A stretch of 64,000 nt of DNA from Phoenix dactylifera (Eukaryota; Streptophyta; Magnoliopsida; Arecales; Arecaceae). The position numbers and the translations under genes are program-made. The DNA is taken from NCBI RefSeq assembly GCF_009389715.1, contig NC_052400.1:18755674-18819673 (forward strand), written 5' to 3'. Below the pieces are notes generated by a model that was not told the DNA's origin, made no database searches, and saw nothing but the letters and a program-made list of their open reading frames with translations. Numbering within the stretch: position 1 is the stretch's first letter; every line of letters starts with the position of its first letter. Positions 46,301-54,856 of the stretch are shown here, piece by piece.

Positions 46301-48812
46301 TTCAAGCTAAACTTGGCCTCAGGCTTAGGTCAAGCTTGGGCTTGACCTCCAAAAGTTTTTTAGGGCTTTGTTCCAACCTGATACCCGAGCTTAGGCAGAG
46401 GTGTGGGTGAGGTCAATCTGCGCCACTTCCAGCCCTATTGTAGATTGAGTAAAAGCAGCAATTGTATTGATATGATTAATATAAAAAATGCCATTGTTTA
46501 AAGTTATGATTGAAATTGCATGACCAACACAAAAAAAAATGTTTTGATTTTGAAAAATCAACAATGAGAAAGAAACAAGATTAATCAAATAGATTCAACC
46601 TCTCAAATAGTAAACATGCAAGATTTGCACTTTTATTTGTAAGATTTGAGCTCAAATCACCTTTGTAGGGTTTCAAGTTCAAAACAACAATGAGTTCTTA
46701 GCGTATCCATTAACCTTTCGCCTACAGATTTGTGCATCAAATATCTTTGTGTAAGTATTTTTTTTTTATCCACGACAAAACTTTCAAAGAGAAAATCATG
46801 CAATTATTCATGAAAATATGATTTACACCTTATTTGTTTATGGAGAAGATTCACAATCCACACCTCAAAGACTCATACATTTGTCGACCTTAAGATTGAC
46901 ATGTTTCAAATTATTATTGAAAAATTTAATGATATTTATACTTTGGAATGGCGTGAAACACGAGGCATGAAAATGCTTTCTCTCACCAAAAAAAAAAAAG
47001 TGAAATAAGAACTTTAATGTTTTCATATCTTTTATTATATATATGTAGTTCTTACCGGAAACTATCAAAACTATATACATAGAGATCAAAAGCATTGTAT
47101 CTAGAACACTATCTAATGCATATGCTTGAATTGTTTTTGTTTATCTTTATGCTATATATTTTTTCTAATGCTTTAACATTTTTGAGTTCTCTATATTCTT
47201 GGCTGAAACTCCAGAACTCAAACAAAAATGTTGAAAGTGCAAATATTACTAAAACTGAAAATGGGCCTATTTGAGGAACCACAACTGAGTTTTTGAATCT
47301 AAGAGGATGGGACAGATACAATGTCGTGGTGAATTTACATGCACAACATGACTGACACTCGAAATCTGCCCTTCGTGAGTGTGGTCCCTTCGTGAGTGTG
47401 GTTTAGAAGTCATTTGATCATATGCTGCTATGCACATAACAAACTCTACTTTGAGAATGGAACACAGGCCCATCTAACAAAGATTTGAAAATTATCTAGT
47501 TGATGATATTTTAATAGTTGGTGTTTCCTTTGAATTAGGATACAGAGCATATAAGTCATAAACCTGAAAAAGAAAGTAAATGAATTTTCAAACAAGTGGT
47601 AGAAAATGGTGCAAATCCATCTTGATCAAGAACACTGATTAAGGGAATTAAAGGACTTGTTACTTTGTATCAACTTCTTTTTTAAAACCTTAAGGCCCTG
47701 TTTGGATGTTTAGGTGCCATGTCCATAACACAGCTCCAGCAAGGTAGAGAATAGAAAAGTTAAGGCAAGAGAAGGAAACATTATGAGGACTGGAGCAGGT
47801 AATAACTTCCACTGCATGAGTGTCTAGACCGGGCGTAAATGATATGCATCATAATCTTACCTAGTCTTTTAGTTCCCTGCAGGCTACACCACAATCCCTT
47901 CATCTCCTTAAGTTAAGTAGAGATCCTAGGCAATAGGTCAAGCAATTGATTTTAGACTTTTATGCCCATGTATCTAAAAGCAGTAAGAAAATGGTCATCA
48001 ATTAGAAATTCTTTGGCTTGCTTAAGACCCAACAAAAAGAAATAGTCTTAAATTTGAAAGCAATAAGGAGACCTAACTCAGCCTTAGTCAAGGGCCTACT
48101 TCTAGATGACCATTTCTTAGGTGAATCTAATAAATATGCAATCATAAAGCAGAGTGAATGGCAATAGCTATAGAGAACACCAAGATGGTGATTGTTTGCC
48201 TTTTCTACATAAAGAATTAACATGAAGGGTGAGTAAAGATTCAACTCAGAATCTTCTCTCAGAAAAAAGACTGACGAGAAACAAAGGAATAAGGGAAAAA
48301 GTTAACCTATATCTCTTTTCTTTTCTTCTTGGATCAAGAACGACATGAACAAACGATGTTTTGCAAAACAAATATCAATCAGCTTTCTTGACCTTTCACT
48401 CCAAAGCTCACGTAACAGAAAAGGAATCCAGCTAAAGAATCAGATCCACCAGCCATGTCAAGTCATCTCGATCAAGAACATAACAACAATTAAACTGCGA
48501 TCAAAACTTCTTTCTGACAAGCAAATGACCCAAATTCGAAATAAAACGCCAAAACAAGCCCATCAAACCACAAAAATCCACAGAATTGTAAACCAAGAAC
48601 ACGTGAAGCTCTTCAATTCGCATGAAATTATATTAGCTCACAACTATCGGATTGCAAAAAGAGAATAAAGAAAAAAGAATCAAAAAAGAAGAGGGCAATC
48701 AAGAACTTGGGAACGGAGGAGGGAAGGGAACCTTGAATGGGGATCGGTGGCGGAACTTGGCATTGTCGTAATCGACGTCTTGCATCGAATAAGGTAAAGG
48801 CCTGGTCGACAT
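34372..48812 (-). CDS. MNS3: class I alpha-1,2-mannosidase MNS3 (GH47)
   Basis: Six minus-strand exons: 48732-48812, 39622-40595, 37684-37945, 34982-35179, 34696-34844 and 34372-34612. All have GT/AG borders in matching phase and give 634 residues (Arabidopsis MNS3 is about 624). MNS3 is an ER/early-Golgi type II membrane glycosidase that trims Man9GlcNAc2 to the Man8 form during N-glycan processing. The N-terminal cytosolic tail starts [20 protein letters not shown], followed by a membrane anchor (about residues 48-66, [19 protein letters not shown]) and the GH47 domain. GH47 blocks include [36 protein letters not shown] (catalytic-barrel Glu), [27 protein letters not shown] and C-terminal FNTEAHP, which holds the calcium-binding Thr. 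The gene is intact. Intron 1 is 8.1 kb and intron 3 is 2.5 kb; both host small transposons. Confidence 0.95.
36311..36511. mobile_element. 185-bp hAT-type MITE in MNS3 intron 3
   Basis: The element spans 36319-36503 and runs from CAAGGTACACCTTACCGG to a right end whose reverse complement begins CATGGTTCGTC and reaches CAGTACCGG. It is flanked by an imperfect 8-bp repeat, TTCTTGAG/TTCTTAGG (36311-36318 and 36504-36511). The interior is packed with GGTAC/GTACC motifs in both orientations. Non-coding. Confidence 0.65.
42978..43030. repeat. poly-C tract followed by CT, CA and A runs
   Basis: Twenty-three consecutive C, then TCTCTC, (CA)n and poly-A. C homopolymers of this length are rare in plant DNA. 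Confidence 0.9.
43821..44300. mobile_element. 480-bp hAT-type MITE in MNS3 intron 1
   Basis: The left end holds TACGGCTGAAAACGGAT and the right end, reverse-complemented, begins GAAGGTTGAAAGTGGAC. ACAACCTC (43813-43820) and ACAACCTT (44301-44308) form a near-perfect 8-bp duplication. The subterminal regions carry repeated ATATCCAT/ATGGATAT motifs, as at 20570-20764. Non-coding and AT-rich. Confidence 0.6.
45095..46445. mobile_element. 1.3-kb non-autonomous hAT element in MNS3 intron 1
   Basis: The element spans 45103-46437 (1,335 bp). Its inverted ends are TAGGGCTAGAAATGGGC on the left and TAGGGCTGGAAGTGGC on the right strand. It is flanked by an imperfect 8-bp duplication, GTGCAGAT (45095-45102) and TTGTAGAT (46438-46445). 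Subterminal GGGCTTGG/CAAGCCC motifs recur. The middle is pyrimidine-rich and shows no transposase homology, so it probably depends on a related autonomous hAT. Confidence 0.75.
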
Positions 48813-48952
48813 GTCCGCTGGTGTGAGGAATTAGGGTTTCTACTCCTCGTCTTTTCTTCGCCCCTAGTTTCGCTTCTCGACGAGATCTAGGGAGCAAGAA
48901 CGGGGCACTGGGAGGGAGAACCGGAGAAAAGGGGGAGCAGCGGGTCGGACCG

Positions 48953-48959
48953 CTTTATA
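48953..48959 (-). promoter_or_regulatory. TATA box of MNS3
   Basis: TATAAAG on the minus strand, about 140 bp upstream of the MNS3 ATG, predicts a 5' UTR of roughly 110 bases in GC-rich sequence. Confidence 0.55.
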
Positions 48960-49622
48960 GCGTTTCGGAGTTGGAGTCAACCCGGGGAAAAGACCGCGTA
49001 TCGGAGCCCGATTTCTGTCGCTCCAGACTTCGATCGCGGCCGGACCAAGAGAGTGGGAGAGGGAGCGATGGGCGGCTGGCTGTTGTCCGTTAACGGTCGC
49101 AAATCGGGACACGTTGTCCTACCCAATTGACGACTGACACGTGTATATGAACTCTCGGTGGAATTCCTGGGGATTGATCGGCTGCTTAAGCGAACAGCTC
49201 CACCTTAATAATAATTAAAAAAAGAATCGTATTTAGTGGTAACAAATTAGACATGAAGTCAAAAAAAAAAAAGGGTTGAAAATAAGATGTTTGCGAATAG
49301 AGTTGTACCTCCAAGCTGCATACTATATATGTAGATATGGATCTTAGGTTTTTGACTCTCTTTTTTTTTTTTGTGGACGAATGGACTTTTTATATTCAGG
49401 TCAAAAAGCATAGGATGGATTATGCTTTTTGATAATTGTAAAAAAGAAGTTGCAAGGCAGTCCTTACGTGCTATTTTTAGAAAATAATATCTCACAAGAT
49501 TATATAATGTCATTAATACATTTCCAAGTCTCGGTCCAATTTAATAGTCACTTCGAATTCTAGATAGAATCATTTGAGATGAACTCAAACAAACTAGTTT
49601 GAGCTTTAAATTCTTTATAAAT
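48960..49622. other. MNS3 upstream region and spacer
   Basis: GC-rich MNS3 promoter flank followed by AT-rich sequence. No gene recognised. Confidence 0.45.
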
Positions 49623-50150
49623 TGTTAAAATGGAAAAGTGACTACATCCTGACCAGAGATATTGTCCGCTTTAAAAAAGTCCGTACGTATTGCGCGGCAC
49701 GTGTCGTGTGCAGCTCTTAATGGGCAATATTCCCCTCATGGCTTTGTCCTTCTTGAAAGGGCCCTCCGGAAGGAAAGGGACGACCCCTCCTTACCCTCCT
49801 TATAAGGTACAATCCTTTCCGCTACTCTTCCAATGTGGGACTAAAGTCACAGGTCCCTCATCTGCCCCCCAACACTATCCCCCTAGCGAGAAGGATTCGT
49901 GCGAGGAAGTTTCGGCAGGGCCCTTACTCTAGGGCCATCTGTTAGAGCAGAAAAGTGACGCGTCCCGACTAGAGGTATTGTCCGCATTAGGAAAGTGCGT
50001 ACGTATCGCGCGACGCGTGTCGTGTGCAGCTCTTAATGGGCAATATTTTCCTCGCGGCTTTGTCCTTCTTAAAAGGGCCCTCTGGAAGGAAAGGGGTGGC
50101 CCCTCCTTATAAGGCACAATCCTTTCCGCTACTCTTCCAATGTGGACCGA
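49623..50150. repeat. LTR-like direct repeat pair (about 317-bp spacing)
   Basis: Two direct copies start TGTTA at 49623 and 49940. They share about 210 bp, including GATATTGTCCGC/GGTATTGTCCGC, GCAGCTCTTAATGGGCAATA, CTTATAAGG and GCTACTCTTCCAATGTGG, then diverge. The pattern resembles short LTR-type (TRIM-like) repeats widespread in plants. The family is uncertain. Confidence 0.55.
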
Positions 50151-50239
50151 TCTCCGAGGCTGGCACATGGCGTGATTTGGACAGGAGGCACAGCTTGCTC
50201 TTGTCGAATCCTTCCCCCTGGGAGGGTAGTGTTGGATGG

Positions 50240-51157
50240 CGAATTGCCGCTTTAAAAGCGGAATAGGAGCAGTCGTCTCTTCGAACACTGGAGTCCCATT
50301 ATGAAGCCGCAGCACAAATCGCCTCGAAAAACAGAAAGCCGCCGCCTTGCGCCTTCATTAAAACATACAAAATCACCTTTTCTCTACTTTCGAAACGATA
50401 AAATGATTGGAAGCTGCCTAATCTCATCAGCATGATAGAATTAGCTACTTCCTTTATTCGAGCTCGAAACGGCTCAAACTCGGAAGTCGGGGGTAGTGAT
50501 GGGGGGAAAAGTGGACCACCCCACAAGATACAATTAAAACACCTGAATCCGACGGCAAGTGTAATCTCAATAAGGATGGCCTCAATAAGCATGGCCCCGA
50601 CTGGCACGATATCAATAAGTACGACATCAACAAGCACGACCTCAACAAGAAGGACCTCGACAAACATGACCTCGGCAGGCATGACCTCGGCATGCATGGT
50701 CTCGGCTGAGCAAAGCCCGATTGACCTCGAGCCGACTCTGACTCCACCAACAATCAAATCGGTCCACCTGAGGAAAGGACCATCGAATCCTCCATATTCG
50801 GGATCAAATCCCGCAATCTTCGCCACAACGGCTGTCGATATTTGAATTCACGCAATTTCAACCGATCGCCAGCTAGCCCGAAATCTCGGACCCTCTAAGG
50901 TAACTCATTTAAACCAAAATTTGCGCAATCATGCCCGATTGCATGTACTCTAGGGAGATCATCTTCTTCCGGGCCAGAAAACACCTCTCCATTATCTCCA
51001 AAGCCCCTATCTGACTTAAGCATCGGAGGGCTTTTGCCGGAACCCCCAGCCAAAGGCTTTTTGCAGGTCCGCCGGAGACAGCCGTCCGCCACCGCACGGC
51101 AGCAGAAGCCCCTCCTCCTCGGCTCACGGTCGCCCCCGGGTCTATTTTCCAGCAACA
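50240..51157 (+). mobile_element. Ty3/gypsy fossil: 3' LTR with short internal flank
   Basis: A purine-rich tract (GGAAGTCGGGGGTAG) directly precedes a TG at 50497 that opens a putative 661-bp LTR ending in CA at 51157. The LTR holds the GCATCGGAGGGCTTTTGCCGG block common in plant gypsy LTRs and a 15-bp minisatellite. Only a remnant of the interior lies upstream. The element is incomplete and dead, and no clear target duplication is visible. Confidence 0.55.
50561..50710. repeat. 15-bp minisatellite, 10 units
   Basis: Ten units of the form ATGACCTCAACAAGC follow one another without gaps. The central units are the most alike. The repeat explains the Val/Glu/Leu-rich frame on the opposite strand. 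Confidence 0.9.
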
Positions 51158-52120
51158 TGAATCATATGAAATATATCTATAATATTGGTTGCTCAAAGCA
51201 ATATTATTTTTTACCTTCACCAAAGCTATGAAGCAATAAGCACATATTGAAAAATATTTCAGATTAAAAAATACATGAATACATAAATACTAAATTACAA
51301 AATTTTACTTTTGATAGCTTTACACTAGAAAACTTCTCTTTTGTTAGCTTTACACTAGAAAACTTCTCTTTTGATAGCTTTACACTCGGATGATGAATAG
51401 TGCTAATCTAACATTGAAACCGAATGTTACAAAAAGATATGCTCTCAACCTACAGCATTTCGATCTCATCTTTTGTCCAGTGCCGGCATAAGAAAAACCA
51501 TAGAGAGGTGCAACAAGAAGATAACTAAGCATTTTCATTCTCATAGTTATATAATTAAAGTCGCATTGTTGGAACTATATAATTAAAACTCCTCGTGGGG
51601 AAAATAAATGAGTATACCTTATAGCATTTATCAATTTGCCACATACGACAATAGGGGAGAAAATGACAAGAGCATGCTGGTGGAAGAAATATATGCATAA
51701 TTTATATTTATATGGCAATAAAGATTTCAACAAAAAAAAAAAAGTCCAAATCGGCTTACCTTTTTTTTTTCCTCCGAGGAAAGAGATCTCTCAAAAGATA
51801 TGGAATAACGAACTTTCAATATTATAACCACATAAGTGAGGCATTGGCTTCTACCAGCCAAAAAGAGAAAGTACTATGAATATATCATTAACAAATATTA
51901 TAAGATTCATTTACCTTTAGTAATTAAGACAAGTATGATATGTCATTATTAGATTTATGTCCATAAATTGATGTTGTTAGCAAAAGTTGAAGGTGTTGAT
52001 TGTAATAACTTTCATGTTATCACTCATCCTGGGTTGTTAATTTACGGGTTCTCGATAACACCTAGAGAAGGAAAAAGATACCTCCATGTCATAATTTGAT
52101 TTGCTCATTTGTTGCTGTTT
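51158..52120. other. intergenic, no gene recognised
   Basis: AT-rich spacer with a short 30-bp tandem repeat (51313-51389). No gene recognised. Confidence 0.45.
51313..51389. repeat. 30-bp tandem repeat, about 2.6 copies
   Basis: Units beginning GATAGCTTTACACTAGAAAA start at 51313, 51343 and 51373, the last partial. Confidence 0.9.
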
Positions 52121-52125
52121 GCCGT

Positions 52126-52420
52126 GGTAGGACTGTCATTGGGCTACCCTGGCCCGAGCGGATTGAGCGACTCGACTCAATCCAAACAAATGGGCTCATG
52201 CTCAAGATTTTGGTCCCAAAGAATGGTCAAGCTGAAATGGAAGCTTTTCGTGCAAGGTCCGGGCTTAGAAACGCGTGACAAAAAAAACTGTAGTCCAAAT
52301 TGGACATGGACGGGCCCCAAGGCGTCCATCTGGTTGGGCTCGAATCCTAGGTTCACTCTTTAGAGGTGGCTCGGCCGAATGCAAGATGTTCAGCATAGTT
52401 TAAGCCCATTCAGAGTGCAA
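52126..52420. mobile_element. decayed non-autonomous hAT-like element
   Basis: The left end TAGGACTGTCATTGGGC resembles the TAGGGCTGTCAATGGGC terminus. A possible right partner, GCCCATTCAGAG, lies near 52407. The interior has GGGCCC/GGGCTC motifs. Weak, based on the ends only. Confidence 0.35.
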
Positions 52421-52739
52421 ACCGTTAGCCAAGTTTTTTTTGTTTTTTTTGTTTTTTTTATTATTATTATTACTTATGACCCTGCACAGGCATGCATAGC
52501 TTGTTCATAATAACAGAACATCAAGTAACCTATGTATATTCATAAGGAAACTAACCTCGCGATACATTCTAATAGATGAATGCAAGAATATATAATTAAT
52601 GAGTCGTGTTCAAGAAATAAAATTTAATGAAAAATTGACCTCCTAAGGTGGTAGATCCTGGCTCCATCCCTGTGGTCGACCCCCTTTCACCTGTGCCAGA
52701 TTAAATCGGTCCTCCACACCCTGTATGGCACTGTGACGA

Positions 52740-52895
52740 ACCCTCCAGTGGTTCTTAAATAAAGCAAGAGCAACGCTATGAGGCTCAACCTTGCTGTGAA
52801 ACAAAATCTTCCCCTCTGAACTCCTGGTGCCTTGGGGGAAAAAAAAGAGGCTTGCATGTTCTTTTTTATATTGCAGATACGATCCTTCATAACAT
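52740..52895 (-). pseudogene. possible PlsC-type acyltransferase fragment
   Basis: The minus strand encodes KKEHASLFFFPQGTRSSEGK, close to the phosphate-acyltransferase motif FFPEGTRS.DGK of plastid LPAT1-type lysophosphatidate acyltransferases. The conserved Glu of PEGTRS is replaced by Gln. Similarity fades after about 15 further residues and no other exon is seen nearby. If real it is a single decayed exon; chance similarity cannot be excluded. Confidence 0.35.
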
Positions 52896-53696
52896 TCTAC
52901 GATCTCCGTCATATATCAAATTCATATGAAATTTTGCTGATTTTTCAAGTACGTTGCTGGCCAGCCTATCCTATATAGCCAATTCATACAAGAAATTATG
53001 CATATAAATGTTAGAGATTATCCATCATATGATGCTCACTTTATTGGTTCTCCATAAAAGTTATGTTGCATCTTGACTGGCACGTGCCATACGAATCTTT
53101 GGCTTGAATGATGGTGTATGCCCGTCAATCCGCACTTACGAAATTTGATAGTTTGTACGTGGAAAGAAGATAAGGAACTGCAGAAATTTCCTGACGTGGA
53201 AGGTGGTATGATCTCTAATCTAATTCAGCATAAAATTAGTACTAGGATCATCCTGTGCCGCATGATTGTATCAGCGAGGATTATCACATTTTGCCGGTAC
53301 GCTTGTGCCACGTGGCAACATCGGAACAGAAAACCCGTACTCCGCGGCCAGGCGGGTGGTAATATCTCGCTGGCATTCTCGACTAGTTAGCGAGCAACAA
53401 ATAAGTCCGACCACGCACGTGTCGACGCAGGATTATGGCCACATTCCCACGATCAAAGCCGGCATTGATGTGTTACCAAAAAAATGAAAAAGCCGGCATT
53501 GATTCCCTCAGAGAAAGTGGAAGATTGAATCAGATCGAGAAATTAACAACCAACGACACGTACCCTCCTTTCCGAGAAATTATACCCTATTCCAGGTGCA
53601 CCACGTCGGCGGTGCACGACGGTCATGAGCTTCCGTCATACGGCCAGACGAGCCAGATCAGCACTCCGCTTGACCTCCCCTCTCTCCGATGAGAAA

Positions 53697-54195
53697 ATCC
53701 TAGAGAATTGGTGAAGGCGTCGTCGAAGGGGAGGTCGAAGAAGAGGAGGGAGACGATGAGAAGGCGGATGGCGTTCTCGAGGACGAACTCCTCCTAGGTG
53801 ACGGGGTCGTGGGCAGCCATTCGGGCGACGAGGCGGGCCTGGAGGCGCATCGAGGCCTCAGCAAAAACTTGGACCATAACAGGGACGGCGAGGTTCGCGA
53901 CGATGAGAAAGATGGGCTCGCGGTCGGCGGAGAGGTTGGTGAGGGCGGCGGCGACAGTGATGTGAGCGTCGAGGGAGGCGGCACCTTCGCGGAGGAGGGT
54001 GTGCAGCGGCGCGCCGCCCTCCTCGATGATGATCTTCTTGTTGCGGCGGCTGTCGAGGCCGAGGGAGGTGGCAGCGTCCGTGCGGTCGAAGGGGCGGATG
54101 ACCATCCGAACGGCGGCGATGCAGCAGGACCAAACCCAAGAGAGGATGGGTCGGCGGAGGTGATAGGGGAACTTCGTGGGCTGACATGGCTCGTC
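53697..54195 (-). pseudogene. ARMADILLO REPEAT ONLY (ARO) fragment
   Basis: The minus strand carries an ARM-repeat piece of a plant ARO-type protein: PILSWVWSCCIAAVRM, RTDAATSLGLDSRRNKKIII, EEGGAPLHTLLREGA, TVAAALTNLSADREP, VPVMVQVFAEASMRLQARLV and ARMAAHDPVT. A TAG follows where the family has Gln (DPxxQEEF), and the frame resumes EEFVLENAIRLLIVSLLFFD up to 53697. Whole ARO proteins are about 650 residues; here only about 165 codons remain, with both ends missing. It is GC-rich and intronless, as ARO genes usually are. Confidence 0.75.
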
Positions 54196-54344
54196 CAGCC
54201 ACGTGGCGAAATATCACCGACTTGGTGCACCTATAGGGTATAATTTCTTTTTATTTAAAACTCCAAGAACTTCTTTAATTCCGGCCCCTTTCTACCCTTC
54301 CCATCAATCCCCGAGATTTCGTAACTCACCATCACCACCGCTCC

Positions 54345-54351
54345 TATTAAA
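54345..54351 (+). promoter_or_regulatory. TATA-like box of the DUF538 gene
   Basis: TATTAAA, 62 bp upstream of the ATG at 54407, in a CCACC-rich context. Confidence 0.45.
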
Positions 54352-54406
54352 GCCCCCCCACCAAATCTGAGCGAAGGAAAAGAGGAGCAAGAAAAAGAAC
54401 ATAGGA

Positions 54407-54856
54407 ATGGCGGCGCAGCAGGCGATCGAGAGGCAGAGGGAGGGGGCGGAGGTGTTCCACGGGGCGGATCTGTGCAAGAAGAAATCGGTAGAGCTGCTGG
54501 GGGAGCTGCACCTGCCCAAGGGGCTGCTGCCGCTAAGCGGGCTGGAGGAGGTGGGGTACAACCGGGCGACGGGGTTCGTGTGGATGAAGCAGAAGAAGGG
54601 GAGCCAGCACGTGTTCAAGAAGATCGGGAGGGCGGTGTCGTACGCGACGGAGGTGACGGGCTTCGTGGAGGACCGGCGGATGAAGCGGATGACCGGGGTC
54701 AAGACCAAGGAGCTCCTCATCTGGGTCTCCCTCTCCGACATGTACATCGACGACAGCGATCACACCAAGATCACCTTCAAGACCGCCGCCGGGGTCGGGA
54801 GATCATACCCCGTCTCCGCCTTCGAGGAGGAGGAGGAGGAGGAGGCGAAGAAGTGA
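54407..54856 (+). CDS. DUF538 family protein
   Basis: This intact intronless gene of 149 residues is GC-rich. DUF538 proteins are small plant proteins of the BPI/LBP-like fold, often induced by stress, with unsettled biochemical role. The whole family pattern is present: SVELLGELHLPKGLLPL (residues about 27-43), LEEVGYNRATGFVWMKQKK (about 46-64), HVFKKIGRAVSYATEVTGFV (68-87), KMTGVKTKELLIWV-like RMTGVKTKELLIWV (94-107) and a C-terminal ITFKTAAGVGRSYPVSAF, then an acidic E-rich tail before AKK. No signal peptide is visible, so this belongs to the cytosolic-looking branch. The first ATG after the TATA-like box is used. Length and motifs are normal. Confidence 0.92.
   Translation: MAAQQAIERQREGAEVFHGADLCKKKSVELLGELHLPKGLLPLSGLEEVGYNRATGFVWMKQKKGSQHVFKKIGRAVSYATEVTGFVEDRRMKRMTGVKTKELLIWVSLSDMYIDDSDHTKITFKTAAGVGRSYPVSAFEEEEEEEAKK

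Larger units (their letters stand above)
40596..48731. other. MNS3 intron 1 (8.1 kb)
   Basis: It is bounded by a GT donor at 48731/48730 and TGTAG acceptor at 40596-40600. It holds a hAT-type MITE (43821-44300), a 1.3-kb hAT-like element (45103-46437), a pure C tract (42978-43000) and a GGCCCTGTTTGG-type element end at about 47691. I found no additional exon or nested gene. Confidence 0.8.

Noticed and set aside
50299-50826. Minus-strand frame with repeated VEVxLVxV motifs, looking like a repeat protein
   Set aside because: It is the translation of a 15-bp minisatellite inside a gypsy LTR.
53809-54243. Plus-strand frame of 144 codons
   Set aside because: Antisense of the ARO pseudogene fragment.
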